Shown: in pieces, positions 63,373 to 64,000 of the stretch | How positions within the stretch are numbered: the first letter of the stretch is position 1 | Layout: every line of letters starts with the position of its first letter | From: Trochalopteron elliotii | Taxonomy: Eukaryota; Chordata; Aves; Passeriformes; Leiothrichidae | Length of the DNA stretch: 64,000 bases | Assembly (NCBI GenBank): GCA_024734555.1 | Contig: JANPWX010000452.1 | Location: 1,346,223-1,410,222, forward strand | Reading direction: 5' to 3' | Made by a program: the position numbers and the translations under genes | Notes under the pieces: generated by a model | What the model was told of the DNA's origin: nothing | The model's input: only the letters and a program-made list of their open reading frames with translations | Databases searched by the model: none

Positions 63373-63400
63373 GATGAATAGGTCACTGGGGACAGCAGCC
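63373..63400 (+). repeat. 28-bp direct repeat, copy B
   Basis: Identical to copy A except for a single base. The minus-strand translation AAVPSDLFI lies in the same frame phase as copy A because the spacing (645) is a multiple of three. Confidence 0.9.
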
Positions 63401-64000
63401 ATCTTTGTCAGAGGATTCTGAGGCTCAGACTCAGGTAGGGCAAAACCATTTGAGTTATAGGTACAGGAAAGGAGAGGCATAAGTAAGGAAAACGTTGGTT
63501 GAATGGGCAAGACTGGTGAAACAACTCTATTAATCAGAAAGCTAGTTTCCCAAAAGGTAGTAGGCAAATAGTTTTAACAGGCCTGCCACATACATCCAGA
63601 AACTCCAACAGAAATGCAAAAGAAGAGGTAGATGCTGAAAAATTTCAAATCTAACCTTTAAATGTAAAGTAATAGATTTTCTTGAAGACCTTCAGACATT
63701 TAAATCTTTGTTCACAGATTACATAACATAGATACTTGGGGGAGATGGACTTTTCCCATATAAATAGGAAATGCATTTTATGAAAAAAAAATGGATGTAA
63801 TTTTAAAACAGACAAAGAGGGTGAGAAACACCAATGCAAGAGTTCAGGGGCCAACATAAATTTGTTACTGTTTCTGAATTACATATAACTAAAAGTGGTC
63901 ACAAGTGGTAAAAAATACCACTGAATAATTTTTGCAATTTTTTCTTCTGACTACTATCTCTAATTGATCAGAAGACAGCCTAATCACACAGTATATACAA
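63401..64000. other. Unique noncoding DNA to window end
   Basis: Nothing supported. An A-run occurs at about 63782-63790. Confidence 0.6.

Overview
This looks like vertebrate nuclear DNA, most likely from a bird. The clearest evidence is five degenerate CR1 LINE 3' ends, all on the + strand. They carry the avian CR1 landmarks: the 'ggaagaaattctttac' block, the 'cactggaa..ggttgcccag' block, 'ggtcccttccaac', and an octamer-like tail built on 'attctgtg'. Moderate GC, scarce CpG, short microsatellites and no compact operon-like coding all fit an avian intergenic or deep-intronic region. A passerine is possible, but the sequence alone does not settle it.

I find no protein-coding gene I can defend, and no rRNA, tRNA, CRISPR array or prokaryotic feature. 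The longest start-to-stop open frames are about 140-156 codons. That is roughly what chance gives in 64 kb read in six frames, and none shows a domain I recognise. The window therefore reads as a gene desert or one or more very large introns. The only gene-like signals are weak: a small group of splice-acceptor-plus-open-frame segments between about 39.8 and 46.0 kb on the + strand. The last of these ends in a stop codon followed by AATAAA.

Layout. 0-7 kb: CR1 copies at 36-390 and 6403-6670 in unique sequence. 7-20 kb: unique DNA with a CA repeat, a GC-rich patch (9.6-10.0 kb), a candidate conserved noncoding block (10.6-10.85 kb), a T/G-only tract, a C15 run and a pyrimidine-rich stretch. 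20-26 kb: two CR1 copies of different subtypes only about 0.6 kb apart, then an old MIR/L2-like tail. 26-38 kb: three further noncoding blocks that look constrained (26.2-26.5, 31.1-31.4 and 37.25-37.7 kb), plus two very old amniote-type repeats (36.0 and 36.9 kb). 38-48 kb: a 30-bp tandem duplication, an ancient minus-strand CR1 3' end (40.8 kb), a minus-strand relic of a CR1/L2-type reverse transcriptase C-terminus (42.1 kb) and the exon-like segments. 48-64 kb: pyrimidine-rich and AT microsatellite tracts, the fifth CR1 with an internal deletion, another MIR/L2-like scrap, purine tracts, and an unexplained 28-bp direct repeat (27/28 identity) spaced 645 bp apart at 62.7 and 63.4 kb.

I saw no undescribed biological system. 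The items most worth a second look are the candidate conserved noncoding blocks, especially the CpG-clustered one at 31.1-31.4 kb, the possible terminal exon at 45.86 kb, and the 28-bp repeat. All repeat and conservation calls come from recognising patterns by eye; no alignment or database search was run.
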